From contig NZ_LNDC01000073.1 in assembly GCF_001870905.1 (NCBI RefSeq), positions 1-49,191 of the forward strand: a stretch of 49,191 nt of DNA, read 5' to 3'. Both the position numbers and the translations under genes were made by a program. The notes under the pieces were generated by a model, which made no database searches, was not told the DNA's origin, and saw only the letters and a program-made list of their open reading frames with translations. Below, one piece after another: positions 1 to 9,600 of this stretch. The stretch comes from Geitlerinema sp. PCC 9228. Lineage in GTDB: Bacteria; Cyanobacteriota; Cyanobacteriia; Cyanobacteriales; PCC-9228. Positions within the stretch are counted from its first letter, which is position 1. Every line of letters starts with the position of its first letter.

Positions 1-63
1 TTGACGGCGGCTAAAGCCGCACGGGTCGCTTTTCATCCCTGCTTTAAAAGGTCAGGGCTTTCA
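1..63 (-). repeat. Right-end-like 63-bp element, copy 1 (IS200/IS605 type)
   Basis: Read on the minus strand, this stretch ends in a GC-rich hairpin (GCGGC, loop TTTA, GCCGC) followed by CGTCAA, the usual look of a tnpB-element right end with a TCAA-type cleavage site. It matches positions 17470-17532 on the plus strand over 63 bp, with only scattered mismatches and a different hairpin loop. No tnpB reading frame lies next to it. The window starts exactly at the element boundary, which may mean a contig edge at a repeat. Assignment to IS200/IS605 is inferred from structure. Confidence 0.55.
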
Positions 64-218
64 AGCTCCCGATTCACGCCGTAAGAAGAGGAGGCATCCC
101 ATTTCCGGAACTTTTTTTTCAAAAGATCGTCTCGGGAGCATGCTTGCTTTTTCTGCCTCGTATTGCCCAATCTGGGGAACGATCGAGCAACATGCCATCT
201 TCCCCTCTTCCCATACTG

Positions 219-746
219 CTAAGACCCATCCGTTGGCTCTGCCGAAGCATCTGCGGGTTCTTTAATTGAACCATCCGGCATAATAGCACCTTGGAAATTG
301 GCACCGGCTAAGTTGGCACCGGCTAAGTTGGCATTACTGAGGTCGGCATTTTGCAGGTTGGCGTTTTGTAAGTTGGCGTTGCGCAAATCGACACCGCGCA
401 AAAAAGCGCCTTCTAAGTCAGCGCCAGAGAGATTGGCGTTTTGTAAGCTCGCATTGGTAAGAGCAGCTCGAGTGAGTTTGGCGTTGCTAAGATTGGCCCT
501 TTGTAAGTTAGTACTATCTAACAGCGATCGCGTTAAATCGGCGTTTTGCAAATCCGCCTTGCTTAAGTTAGAAAAATTGAGCTTGGCAGCCCTCAGTTCG
601 GCATTAGCAAGTTCTGCCCCCGATAAATCGCATTCCAAACATTCTTTGGTTTCCGTTAGCAAAGCCATGTTGTCTTGTTCCCGACATCCGGTAGCAACGA
701 CACCAAGGATGGTGGCAAGGAAAAGAGCGATCGCCATTCTTCCCAT
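219..746 (-). CDS. Pentapeptide-repeat lipoprotein
   Basis: The 175-residue product starts with a short hydrophobic signal segment ending in VVATGC, a plausible lipobox with the lipidated cysteine near residue 21, so it is probably anchored in a membrane facing the periplasm or thylakoid lumen. From about residue 38 to 160 it consists of A(N/D)Lxx pentapeptide repeats, which fold as a right-handed quadrilateral beta helix. No catalytic motif is present and the molecular role is unknown; such proteins are common in cyanobacteria. The start at 746 (MGRM) is used; an in-frame Met three codons later would also work. It is convergent with nothing and lies downstream of the iron permease gene on the same strand, 47 bp away. 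Confidence 0.85.
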   Translation of the reverse strand: MGRMAIALFLATILGVVATGCREQDNMALLTETKECLECDLSGAELANAELRAAKLNFSNLSKADLQNADLTRSLLDSTNLQRANLSNAKLTRAALTNASLQNANLSGADLEGAFLRGVDLRNANLQNANLQNADLSNANLAGANLAGANFQGAIMPDGSIKEPADASAEPTDGS

Positions 747-793
747 AGTATGCTAAATTCCTTAACAGTTTGATTGCGAATGTAGTTTGACGC

Positions 794-2506
794 CTACTGC
801 CGAGCGCGCGAAATTTGCCAGCTTAACAAAATCACTGGTACAATGCCTACCAACACAATCGCCAAAGCTGGGGCAGCGGCTTCGGCAAGTCGTTCGTCGG
901 AAGCTAAATTATACACCCGTACGGCCAAGGTGTTAAAGTTAAAAGGACGAATGATAATCGTAGCGGGTAATTCTTTCATCACATCCACAAACACCAACAT
1001 GCCGGCAGTGAGCAAACTACTTGCCATCATGGGAATGTGAACCCGCAGCAGGGTACTTGTCGTATTGTGCCCTAAAGAACGAGCAGCGGCATCTAAATTG
1101 GGATGGATTTTGTTGAGGCTGGATTCTACGGTACCGAAGGAAACAGCAAGAAAACGCACGATATAGGCGAAAATTAAAGCAAAAACCGTACCGCTGAGCA
1201 ACAAACCGGTGGAAATCCCAAATTGCGATCGCATCCAGGCATCGATAGAATTATCCAAATTGCCCATAGGAATCAAAATCCCCACTGCAATCACCGCCCC
1301 AGGAATAGCATAACCCATGGAAGCGACTCTGGCGGAAAACCGCATGAGAGCGTTGGGTTGCAACCGTACCCCATAGGCAATAATTAACGCAATGGCAACC
1401 CCCAAAATCGCCGTTGCTACAGCCAAGCCAAAGCTATGTTGCGACAGTTCCCAAAAACGATGGTCGAAGGTTTGGAGATTGTCGAGACTCATTTTCAACA
1501 AAATCCCCGCTGGTAGCAAAAAGCCAATGGCACAGGGCAGCAAACACACCAAACTTGCCGCCGCCGCACGTATTCCTGTAAGCTGGTAGGGTGGCACCGT
1601 GCGATCGCTGCCAGTAGATTGGTAGTAGCGGGCGCGGCGGCGGGAAAAACGTTCCAGAACGATTAAAATAAAGACAAATAGCATTAAAAACGCCGCCAGT
1701 TTGGAAGCTGCCACGCGATCGCCCATCCCAAACCAAGTATTGTAAATCCCCGTCGTAAAGGTATTGATGCCAAAATATTGAACCGTACCAAAATCGTTGA
1801 GGGTTTCCATCATCACCAGCGACAATCCCGCCGCAATGGCTGGTCTGGCTAAAGGCAACGCCACCGTAACAAAACTGCGCCAAGGTCCGCATCCCAGGGA
1901 ACGGCTGGCTTCTAGAGTACATCCCGACTGTTCCAAAAAAGCCACCCGCGCCAGCATGTACACGTAGGGATATAACGTAAACGCAAACAACGCGATCGCG
2001 CCACCCATGGAACGAATGGAGGGAAACCAATACTCCCCATAGCTAACTTGCAACCAATCGCGAATTGCCTGTTGCAGGGGACCAGCAACCCCCAACAAAT
2101 CCGTATAGGTATAGGCTAGCAAATAAGTAGGCACCGCCAGCGGTAGCAGCAACGCCCATTCAAAAATACCACTGCCAGGAAAACGACAGGCAACCACCAG
2201 CCAAGCCGTTCCCACGCCAATAACCAACACGCCAATGCTGGACCCGAGCATCAACACCAGCGAATTTTGGATATAATCGCCAAGGACCGTTTCTGCCAAA
2301 TGCTGCCACAGGCTGGTGGTATTATCTTGACCAAACGATACCTGGGGTTCGGCGAAAATATTGGCAAAAACAAATAAAATGGGGGTAGCAATGGCGATCG
2401 CGATCGCACCCACCAAAATCGTCCATCCCCCAGGCAGCAGGCGACCCAGGCGTAAATCGTTGTTCTTCGGCAGCGCGCGCAAATCGTCCAATGAAAACCT
2501 GGTCAT
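794..2506 (-). CDS. futB: Iron(III) ABC transporter permease, FutB-type
   Basis: A 570-residue polytopic membrane protein with two fused binding-protein-dependent permease halves, as in the FbpB/SfuB/FutB group that moves ferric iron across the inner membrane. Each half carries an EAA-type loop that contacts the ATPase: EASRSLGCGPWRSF in the first half and DAAARSLGHNTTSTLL in the second. About twelve hydrophobic segments can be counted. The ATG at 2506 is followed by a short hydrophilic N-terminus. The gene is divergent from the ATPase gene at 2674, so the 167-bp gap probably holds both promoters. No periplasmic iron-binding gene (futA) is present in the window, and no clear Fur box was found by eye in the gap. 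The thiamine permease ThiP has the same architecture and is a less likely alternative. Confidence 0.85.
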   Translation of the reverse strand: MTRFSLDDLRALPKNNDLRLGRLLPGGWTILVGAIAIAIATPILFVFANIFAEPQVSFGQDNTTSLWQHLAETVLGDYIQNSLVLMLGSSIGVLVIGVGTAWLVVACRFPGSGIFEWALLLPLAVPTYLLAYTYTDLLGVAGPLQQAIRDWLQVSYGEYWFPSIRSMGGAIALFAFTLYPYVYMLARVAFLEQSGCTLEASRSLGCGPWRSFVTVALPLARPAIAAGLSLVMMETLNDFGTVQYFGINTFTTGIYNTWFGMGDRVAASKLAAFLMLFVFILIVLERFSRRRARYYQSTGSDRTVPPYQLTGIRAAAASLVCLLPCAIGFLLPAGILLKMSLDNLQTFDHRFWELSQHSFGLAVATAILGVAIALIIAYGVRLQPNALMRFSARVASMGYAIPGAVIAVGILIPMGNLDNSIDAWMRSQFGISTGLLLSGTVFALIFAYIVRFLAVSFGTVESSLNKIHPNLDAAARSLGHNTTSTLLRVHIPMMASSLLTAGMLVFVDVMKELPATIIIRPFNFNTLAVRVYNLASDERLAEAAAPALAIVLVGIVPVILLSWQISRARQ

Positions 2507-2673
2507 AAGTCGGATAATTTACCGAATAGAAATGTTTCGATGGAACAGAGGGCTATTGTGGGAAAAACAACCATACCACCTTACTATAATCGATCCATTT
2601 ATTGTAGAATTGAAAAACACTTTCTATAAGCCTTTTCTTTGACATGCATTTTTTGCGAGGTTATTGCATCTAG

Positions 2674-3732
2674 ATGGCTGCTGTCATTCTTCACCTAGAA
2701 GGAGTCACCAAAAAATTTGCTCGCAACCAAGCACCAGCGGTGGAATCGGTGGATTTGCAATTGGCTAGCGGGGAAATTTTAGGTTTGCTTGGTCCTTCTG
2801 GCTGTGGCAAAACCACCCTCTTGCGTACAATTGGCGGTTTTGAAACCCCCCAAGCCGGGACCATCGACATCGATGGCGATCGCGTGGCTGGCGGTGGCAA
2901 ATGGATACCGCCAGAAAAACGCAATGTAGGCATGGTATTTCAAGATTATGCCTTATTTCCCCACCTCAATGTCCATAAAAATATTGCTTTTGGACTGAAA
3001 CACGCCAAACGCCAGGGAAATCTGGTTTCCTCGCATCAAAAGCGCGTGGCTGAAGTTTTATCGTTGGTGGGATTGGAAGGCATGGCCAAACGCTATCCCC
3101 ACGAACTTTCTGGGGGTCAGCAGCAGCGGGTGGCTTTAGCCAGAGCCTTGGCACCCTATCCGGCCATGGTACTGTTAGACGAACCGTTAAGCAATTTGGA
3201 CGCGCAAGTGCGCCTGCGGTTGCGGCAAGAAGTGCGAGAAATTCTCAAAAATACAGGGACTTCGGCGATTTTTGTTACCCACGACCGGGAAGAAGCTTTG
3301 TCAGTATGCGATCGCGTGGCCTTGATGCGTCAAGGTCGCGTGGAACAAATGGGAACCCCGGAAGAAATTTACACCCACCCTGCCTCGCGCTTCGTTGCCG
3401 AGTTTGTGACCCAAGCCAATTTCCTGCCTGCCATTCGCAAAGGGGAGGTTTGGGAAACGGAAGTGGGGTGTTTTCCCCGCAACGATGATAGTGTTGAAGT
3501 GGATACCGCCGATTTGATGGTGCGCCAGGAAGATTTACTGCTTACCCCCCAAGAAAATGCCAGCGTAGCCATTCGCGATCGGCAATTTTTAGGCAGGGAA
3601 CACCGATATTGCCTGCAAACCCCCTCCGGCAAAGAACTCCACGCGCGTTTGGCAGCGAAAAACAGCCTCCCCATCGGCACCCATGTTGCTTTGCAGGTCA
3701 ACCCAGAAGCCATTCAGGTCTTCCCGCGCTAA
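2674..3732 (+). CDS. futC: ABC transporter ATP-binding protein, FutC-type
   Basis: The 352-residue protein is a classic importer ATPase. Walker A is GPSGCGKTT (about residues 40-48), the signature is LSGGQQQR (about 143), Walker B with the catalytic Glu is VLLDEP (about 164-169), and the switch histidine sits in FVTHDREEA. After about residue 240 there is a TOBE-like regulatory domain, as in FbpC/PotA/FutC proteins. The expected partner is the divergent permease at 794-2506, with an unlinked iron-binding protein. The start ATG follows TTGCATCTAG without an obvious Shine-Dalgarno sequence. Substrate assignment to ferric iron comes from the neighbour; spermidine or sulfate ATPases share the fold. 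Confidence 0.85.
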   Translation: MAAVILHLEGVTKKFARNQAPAVESVDLQLASGEILGLLGPSGCGKTTLLRTIGGFETPQAGTIDIDGDRVAGGGKWIPPEKRNVGMVFQDYALFPHLNVHKNIAFGLKHAKRQGNLVSSHQKRVAEVLSLVGLEGMAKRYPHELSGGQQQRVALARALAPYPAMVLLDEPLSNLDAQVRLRLRQEVREILKNTGTSAIFVTHDREEALSVCDRVALMRQGRVEQMGTPEEIYTHPASRFVAEFVTQANFLPAIRKGEVWETEVGCFPRNDDSVEVDTADLMVRQEDLLLTPQENASVAIRDRQFLGREHRYCLQTPSGKELHARLAAKNSLPIGTHVALQVNPEAIQVFPR

Positions 3733-3904
3733 GTCGGGGAAACCCTGGATCTTCCGTTTCTACTTTCTGACGACAAAAATTGCAAATTCTATTCAATAAT
3801 TTCCATTTTTTATTGACAAAGTCCCGCAAAAACGGGAAACTGTTTCTATCCCAATTTCTCCTTTGGGGAAAATAAATAGTCGTTTCGCCTGCTACTTGTT
3901 GCAT

Positions 3905-4330
3905 ATGTATATCAAAAGCTCTGTAAGCCTCACCCTGGCTGCCATTTGCGGCTTGCTGGTTCCCACCCAAACCCATGCCATCTCGGAAAGCAGCCAATCC
4001 CCCACCCAACCGGCCGCCAACCGACGCATTCAAGTAAGCGTCCAAGAACAGCCGTGGTACCTTCCCCAGGGCAATTCTCCAGCTTACCTGGCGGATGCCA
4101 GCGAATCGGATGAAACCGCCAGCGACGATGCGGAAGAAGCTTCCGAAGACATGATGTCGCCTGAGGAAATGGAATACGACGAAGGTTCGGTGGATGAACT
4201 TGAAACCGAAGCATTGGTGGAGAAACTCAACGATACCGGCGTCGAGTTCGACGAAACGGAAGTGGATAGTCTGGAGTACGACATTTTAATGGAAACCCCA
4301 GATAATCCCCCCGAAACAGATAGCGACTAG
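3905..4330 (+). CDS. Small exported acidic protein, unknown function
   Basis: About 141 residues from the ATG at 3905. A longer reading from a TTG at 3863 exists, but the ATG gives a clean signal peptide (MYIKSSVSLTLAA... ending THA). The mature part is low in hydrophobic residues and very acidic, with runs such as ESDETASDDAEEASED and a second Asp/Glu-rich stretch at the C-terminus. No domain is recognised. The gene ends 15 bp before the JmjC-type oxygenase gene on the same strand, so the two are likely cotranscribed. A Ca2+-binding or spacer role would be a guess. The protein is probably real because of the signal peptide and tight spacing. Confidence 0.6.
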   Translation: MYIKSSVSLTLAAICGLLVPTQTHAISESSQSPTQPAANRRIQVSVQEQPWYLPQGNSPAYLADASESDETASDDAEEASEDMMSPEEMEYDEGSVDELETEALVEKLNDTGVEFDETEVDSLEYDILMETPDNPPETDSD

Positions 4331-4345
4331 CAAGCACTAGATATC

Positions 4346-5518
4346 ATGGAAACCCTTGCCAGCTTACTTTCTCCCTATCCCCTACAGGAATTTTTGCAGG
4401 AAAATTGGACCCAAAAAGGCGTTTTTATCCCAGCAGAAAGGAGGGATAAGTTTGCGCATTTATTTTCCTGGCAGGATTTAAATTATTTGTTGAACTTCCA
4501 TAACTATACCTATCCTGACTTGCGTTTTTCCCAAGGGGGTCGGGTGTTGTCCCCTTGCAGTGCCAAAGATTGGGTGAAACGCTGCCAGGAAGGGGCAACG
4601 CTGATTTTAAACCACGTCCACCAGCGAGTGCCGGTGCTGGCGGAGTTGGCAGCGGCGTTGCATCGGGAAGTGGGACACCGGGTGCAGGTGAATACTTACT
4701 GTTCCTGGCCGTCCCAGCAAGGGTTTTCCTGCCATTACGATACCCACGAGGTATTTATTTTACAAATTAAGGGGAATAAGGAGTGGTTTGTGTTTGAGGA
4801 TACGATTAAATATCCTCGTAAGAATGCCCGTACGTTGGGGGTGGAACCGCCGGAGAGCGATCCTTATATCCATGAGGTGTTGCGTCCGGGGGATTTGCTG
4901 TACATTCCGCGGGGACACTGGCACTACGCGATCGCGTGCGATCGCCCTTCGTTGCATTTAACCTTGGGAATTCCCGGTCGTACGGGGGTAGACTGGTTGC
5001 GCTGGCTGGTGGGGGAACTGCAAAACGACCCCGCCTGGCGGGAAAATTTGCCCCTGGCTACAGCAGAAGATACGGCGGCGTTGGAATATCACTTGCATGG
5101 GTTGGTGGACCGGTTAATTGATACCCTCAAACAGGAAAAATGGGTGCAAAAATATGCCAGAAGCCACTCCCATCGAAGCGATCGCGTACCGGAAATTTCC
5201 CTCCCCAGCCAGGCAGGCTTTGACGTGTTTGCCGACGGCTTCGACACCCAATTTCGCCGCGCCAAATTCCAAAACCTGCGAATAGAATGGCAGCCGGAAA
5301 CCGAGCAATATCAACTTGCTTTTGCCCACAAGGAAATTAATCTCACAAACGTTACCGATCGGTTCGTACAAAATCTGCGCCAGCGCCATCAATTTACCGT
5401 TTGGGAAGCGATGGATTGGCTGCCTGAGTGCGACCTAGAAGCCGATATCCTGCCTTTGTTGTGGGAATTGGTGCGGGAAGGAGTTTTGGCAGTTGATTCG
5501 CCGGATTTCCCAGAATAG
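4346..5518 (+). CDS. JmjC/cupin-like oxygenase (ribosomal oxygenase type)
   Basis: The 390-residue protein has the cupin_4/JmjC core of 2-oxoglutarate- and Fe(II)-dependent oxygenases. The metal triad is visible: His-x-Asp in CHYDTHEV (about residues 130-132) and a distal His in YIPRGHWHY (about 190). A Lys in IKGNKEW lies where these enzymes bind 2-oxoglutarate. The C-terminal third has the helical/winged-helix look of the RoxA/YcfD family, which hydroxylates a ribosomal protein residue in other bacteria. The substrate here is unknown. It follows the small acidic exported gene by 15 bp. Start ATG fits the family N-terminus. Fold assignment is firm; substrate is inference. Confidence 0.8.
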   Translation: METLASLLSPYPLQEFLQENWTQKGVFIPAERRDKFAHLFSWQDLNYLLNFHNYTYPDLRFSQGGRVLSPCSAKDWVKRCQEGATLILNHVHQRVPVLAELAAALHREVGHRVQVNTYCSWPSQQGFSCHYDTHEVFILQIKGNKEWFVFEDTIKYPRKNARTLGVEPPESDPYIHEVLRPGDLLYIPRGHWHYAIACDRPSLHLTLGIPGRTGVDWLRWLVGELQNDPAWRENLPLATAEDTAALEYHLHGLVDRLIDTLKQEKWVQKYARSHSHRSDRVPEISLPSQAGFDVFADGFDTQFRRAKFQNLRIEWQPETEQYQLAFAHKEINLTNVTDRFVQNLRQRHQFTVWEAMDWLPECDLEADILPLLWELVREGVLAVDSPDFPE

Positions 5519-5535
5519 TTTGTTTTGCAGCAGCT

Positions 5536-5554
5536 TTTAACCGTAAATTAAACC
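5536..5554 (+). promoter_or_regulatory. Possible Pho box upstream of the phosphate-binding gene
   Basis: Two 8-bp direct-repeat-like units, TTTAACCG and ATTAAACC, are separated by three bases. Cyanobacterial Pho boxes are tandem PyTTAAPyPy(T/A) octamers spaced by three bases. The first unit fits at seven of eight places, the second only at about five. The site lies about 100 bp before the ATG of the PstS-type gene, a reasonable place for SphR control. Weak by sequence, helped by context. Confidence 0.35.
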
Positions 5555-5650
5555 AATGATAATGTTCCGATTACCCTCCTTTAGGATTTCCTTGATAGCT
5601 TAGGCGCGAGATGCTATGGCTTTTGAGCTAGTTCTACGGAGCTTAATCCT

Positions 5651-6565
5651 ATGTTAAAAAATCGCTTTGCTTTTCTCGGTGCCGCCGCTGCAGTAACTGC
5701 TGCGACCATTGGACTGTCTGCGAACTTCGTGCAGTCCCAATCCCTGTCCGGTACCATCCGCATTGACGGTTCCAGCACCGTTTTCCCAATTACGGAAGCG
5801 GTTGCGGAAGAATTTCAAGGCACCCATTCTGAAGTCAGAGTTCCCGTGGGTGTTTCCGGGACTGGCGGTGGTTTCAAGAAATTCTGCGTTGGCGAAACCG
5901 ACATTTCCGACGCCTCTCGTCAAATTAAACAAACCGAGCAAGAGAAATGTGCCGCCAACGGCATTGACTACATAGAAATCCCCGTTGCTTACGACGCCAT
6001 TACGGTTGTCGTCCACCCCGAAAACACCTGGGCTACGCAAATGAGCGTCGAACAGCTCAAAACCCTATGGGAACCCCAGGCTGAAGGGGAAATTACCATG
6101 TGGAGCGATATGAATTCTTCCTGGCCCAATCAGGAAATTAGCCTCTACGGTCCGGGAACGGATTCCGGTACGTTCGACTACTTCACCGAAGCCATTGTTG
6201 GCGAAGAAGATGCCAGCCGCGCCGACTACACCGCCAGTGAAGACGATAACGTCTTGGTTCTTGGCGTTGCGGAAGATAAATACGCGCTTGGCTATTTCGG
6301 TTACTCCTACTATTACGAAAACCGTGACAAACTACAAGCGGTGGCCGTTAATGGTGTTAAACCTTCCCAGCAAACGGTAGAAAGTGGCCAATACTCTCCG
6401 CTGTCTCGTCCTCTGTACATTTACGTAAACAAAGAGTCTCTGGAACGTCCGGAAGTGAAGGCTTTTGTAGAGTTCTATCTGAACAACGCACCCACCTACG
6501 TCAACGAAGTGGGTTACGTTCCCCTCAGCGAGACCACCTATAGCGCTTTCTTGGAAGACCTATAA
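5651..6565 (+). CDS. sphX: Phosphate ABC transporter substrate-binding protein (PstS/SphX)
   Basis: A 304-residue periplasmic binding protein with a signal peptide ([18 protein letters not shown]..., cleavage near VQSQS). The phosphate-contacting motifs of the PstS family are present: DGSSTVFPI near the mature N-terminus, [24 protein letters not shown], and later [14 protein letters not shown]. The length and the [14 protein letters not shown] stretch resemble the cyanobacterial SphX branch more than E. coli PstS. No pstC, pstA or pstB follows, so it works with a permease encoded elsewhere. A possible Pho box lies upstream and a hairpin with a T-run lies 50 bp after the stop, so it is probably a monocistronic, phosphate-regulated gene. 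Confidence 0.88.
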   Translation: MLKNRFAFLGAAAAVTAATIGLSANFVQSQSLSGTIRIDGSSTVFPITEAVAEEFQGTHSEVRVPVGVSGTGGGFKKFCVGETDISDASRQIKQTEQEKCAANGIDYIEIPVAYDAITVVVHPENTWATQMSVEQLKTLWEPQAEGEITMWSDMNSSWPNQEISLYGPGTDSGTFDYFTEAIVGEEDASRADYTASEDDNVLVLGVAEDKYALGYFGYSYYYENRDKLQAVAVNGVKPSQQTVESGQYSPLSRPLYIYVNKESLERPEVKAFVEFYLNNAPTYVNEVGYVPLSETTYSAFLEDL

Positions 6566-6614
6566 ACCCTAGCAGGTACCAAATCGAGTGTAACCACCCT
6601 AGCTAGCTGGCCGT

Positions 6615-6655
6615 GCGATCGCTAAGGATTTTTTGCCAAAGCGATCGCTTTTTTT
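6615..6655 (+). terminator. Rho-independent terminator built from two HIP1 octamers
   Basis: Two copies of GCGATCGC at 6615-6622 and 6641-6648 form a 9-bp stem (GCGATCGCT with AGCGATCGC). The second arm is followed at once by seven Ts. It lies 50 bp after the phosphate-binding gene and just before the convergent end of the large minus-strand gene. Confidence 0.75.
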
Positions 6656-6670
6656 ATGAAATGCTCCGTC

Positions 6671-9600
6671 CTATTGAAAAACAAACGTATTGTTTTGCAG
6701 CGTCAGACCTGCCACATCTTCCCCATCAATGGTGGCAATTAGTTCGTTGTCGCGCAACAGCAGCACCGTACCATCGCTGTCTGCCTGCAACCGGTACTCT
6801 TGGGGAGCGCCATACAGAACAATTGTATCCCGATTGGCTTCCCAATCCACAATCGCCGCAAAATCGTTCAAACCAGAACTGCCGGGGTCGCCATCGTCAT
6901 AGTAAACCTGGGTTTCGTCTGCAAGAACAAAGCGATCGCTTCCCGATCGACCTACCAACACATCCCGTTCCCCAACACCAGGTTGTGCCGCCTCCGGATC
7001 GACCCCCACCAGCGTATCATCTCCCAAATCACCACTGAGGCGATCGCTGCCAACATCTCCCTGCAACCAATCATCCTCGCGACCACCGTAGAGACTGTCA
7101 TCGCCATCGCTTCCCCAGAGGCTGTCATCTTCGAGATTGCCATTGCTGATATCGTCGCCAACATTGCCATCGATAGAATCTTCTCCCTCCCCACCCAGCA
7201 GACTGTCGTTATCGCGACCGCCGTAAAGGCTATCATCGCCAGCCTCTCCCACCAACAAATCATCTCCCAAATTGCCAGCCAGCCAATCGCGACCCATACC
7301 GCCAGCAGCGCGATCGTTGCCTTCCATAGCAATAATGGGATTGTTACCACCATCGCCAACCAGCGAATCATCGCCATCGGTACCAAATTGCACTTCGGTC
7401 AGGGAAACCGGTTCTTGGGGTTCTTCTTGGGGTTCTTCTTGGGGGTCTTCCTCCACCGGCGCGCCGCCACCACCGTTGGAAAAATCGGGAAACGAATCAG
7501 GGGAATTAACCACCCGAACCGCCGCCTGCGCCTGTGCAGGAATCGATTCGGTCAGACCTACACGATCCCGCGCCACACTATAAAAACGATAGGTGTTGCC
7601 AGGCGCGCCGGAAAACGTAGCCGATGTAGCCTCGGTTTGGAGTTTCCAGGGAACAAACGGTTCGTCGTTGATAGAAACGTATACATCGTAGGAACGAATG
7701 CCGCTGCCGGTATCCTCTCCCGACCAAGAAACTCGGAAATTGCTGTTGCCAGTGGTTTCCGGGAGGGAACCCACACTACTGGTAGGAGGTTGCGCGTCAA
7801 TGGTATTGGATACCCCGTTGGTTTCGATGGTATTCTCCAAATCGTCAAAAGCAATTTCGGCTTTCGTCTCCACCGTGGCATCTTCTCCCACATCGGCGCT
7901 GCTGCGTACCGTATAGCTGACAAACGCTTCTCCCACCGTACCGTCTTCATTGGGTGGTAAAAATCCTGCCTCCGCTTCTGTCGGTGGTTCTCCCGTTTCC
8001 GGATCGATGGTTTCCAGCATCCAAGTCACTTCCCCAGTATTGCTGTTGAAGGATCCAGTAAAATCCAACAGGTTATTGCTATCGGGAATGGCAACGCGGC
8101 TACTGTAGTTTTGCCGACCGTCGGGAACATCTACATAAACTTCACCAAAACCAAAATCTCTCAGGGAAAAACTGTTCCAATTCAAATCTTCGTCGAGTTG
8201 CTGGGTAATTTCCACGGAAACGGCATTGGCTTTGGCGCTGGCATCGTTTTCAAAGTTAATCCGGTAGGGTAAGACTTGACCGGTACCGATCCAATCTTCG
8301 TCTCCAAACCCGGCAGGTCCGATGATATCGTTGGGTTCGACCAAAGCAAACAGAACGTCGGTAGAAGAGTTGGTAATTGGCGCGCTAGCGGCATTGTCAA
8401 CCGGAGATACGGAGAGCAAACCGTCGCTGTCGGGGTTGAGTTGTAGCGCGCTTAATTGGGAATTGCCGTAAAAAGCATGCAAGCGATCGCCAGATGCACT
8501 TTTAGAAAACCGAAACGCACCATCTTCGCGAAATTCGGTTACCGTTCCGTTGGCTTCCTGCAGGCGAAATTTCCCATCGCTGGTTTCGCTGAGGCTAACG
8601 CCATCCACAGAACTTTCGTAGCTGCCATCATCTTGTTTTTGAAAACGCAGATCGATATCCGCCGGATTTTCAACCGTCACATCGCCGCTGTCATCCACCG
8701 ACACCGAAATCTCTCCGGGAAAGAGCCATTCCCCACTCAACGAATCCAAAGGATAGGGAGAGTCTAAAACCTCACTGGCACTGGTTTGTTGCAATTCCAA
8801 AGCCAGCAGTTCTCCCACATCGTTGGTGAAATATCCCAACTGACCCAACTGGGTAGCGTTGGTTGCCAAAGCCGATTGCAACCCGCCGGCAGTGTTGCCA
8901 ATGCGATCGGTAAAATCCTGCCAAATATCGTTCCACTCCCCATCCGCAATGCCATCCGGTTGCAACTCGCTGGATAAATTGCTGCCGTTCCAGGCAATAT
9001 TTTGGCTGCCATCGACGGTATTCAGGGAAAAATCAATAGCTTCCACATCTTTTTCGGGTCGGAAGAATACCTGAAAACTAGCTTCAGCGCCGGGGGGAAG
9101 TATCCCCGCTATGCCACTTGGGTTGGTACCAAGCAGTTGAATGGTGTTGGTGTCAAAATCGCTGCTGTTGCTGCTACTGAAATTGGCCCCTTCTGCTTCT
9201 AAAGCCAGCAGGGGTGCCATCACCTCCGTACCGCCGTCGTTTTTATAGGTAACCGTTGCTTGACTGGTCCACTGGCGGCGAACCCGGCTGGGGATACTCA
9301 GGGAAACTTCCAACTGACCGGCGGCATCGTCGGTGACGGTGAGGCTGTTTTCTAAAACCGCATTGCCACTGTCGTCGGTGACTTCTACGTTGTAGGTTCC
9401 CGTTTCTATCCCTAGCAGGTCGAAGGTGGCTGCCAGGGTACCGCTGTTTAACCAAGTGACTTCGCTGGCATCGATTTCGTTGCTGCTACCGTCTTCGCTA
9501 TCTGCGGACAAAGCCACGCTGGCATTGCGGCTAAACTGGGAACCGTCAAGTTGTACGGTGGTTGTACCGGCATTGCTGACGCGATTGGGGGAAATGGCGT

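Noticed and set aside
298-756. A 152-codon plus-strand frame rich in Lys, Leu and Ala
   Set aside because: It is the antisense shadow of the pentapeptide repeats; the periodic codons keep the opposite frame open.
2507-2673. Fur box between the iron permease and ATPase genes
   Set aside because: No stretch is close to GATAATGATAATCATTATC on either strand by eye; a weak site cannot be excluded.
6800-7960. A 386-codon open frame on the plus strand
   Set aside because: It lies opposite the RTX repeat region of the giant minus-strand gene. Its residues (repetitive Ile/Ala/Thr) are the antisense reading of the repeated Gly/Asp codons and resemble no family.
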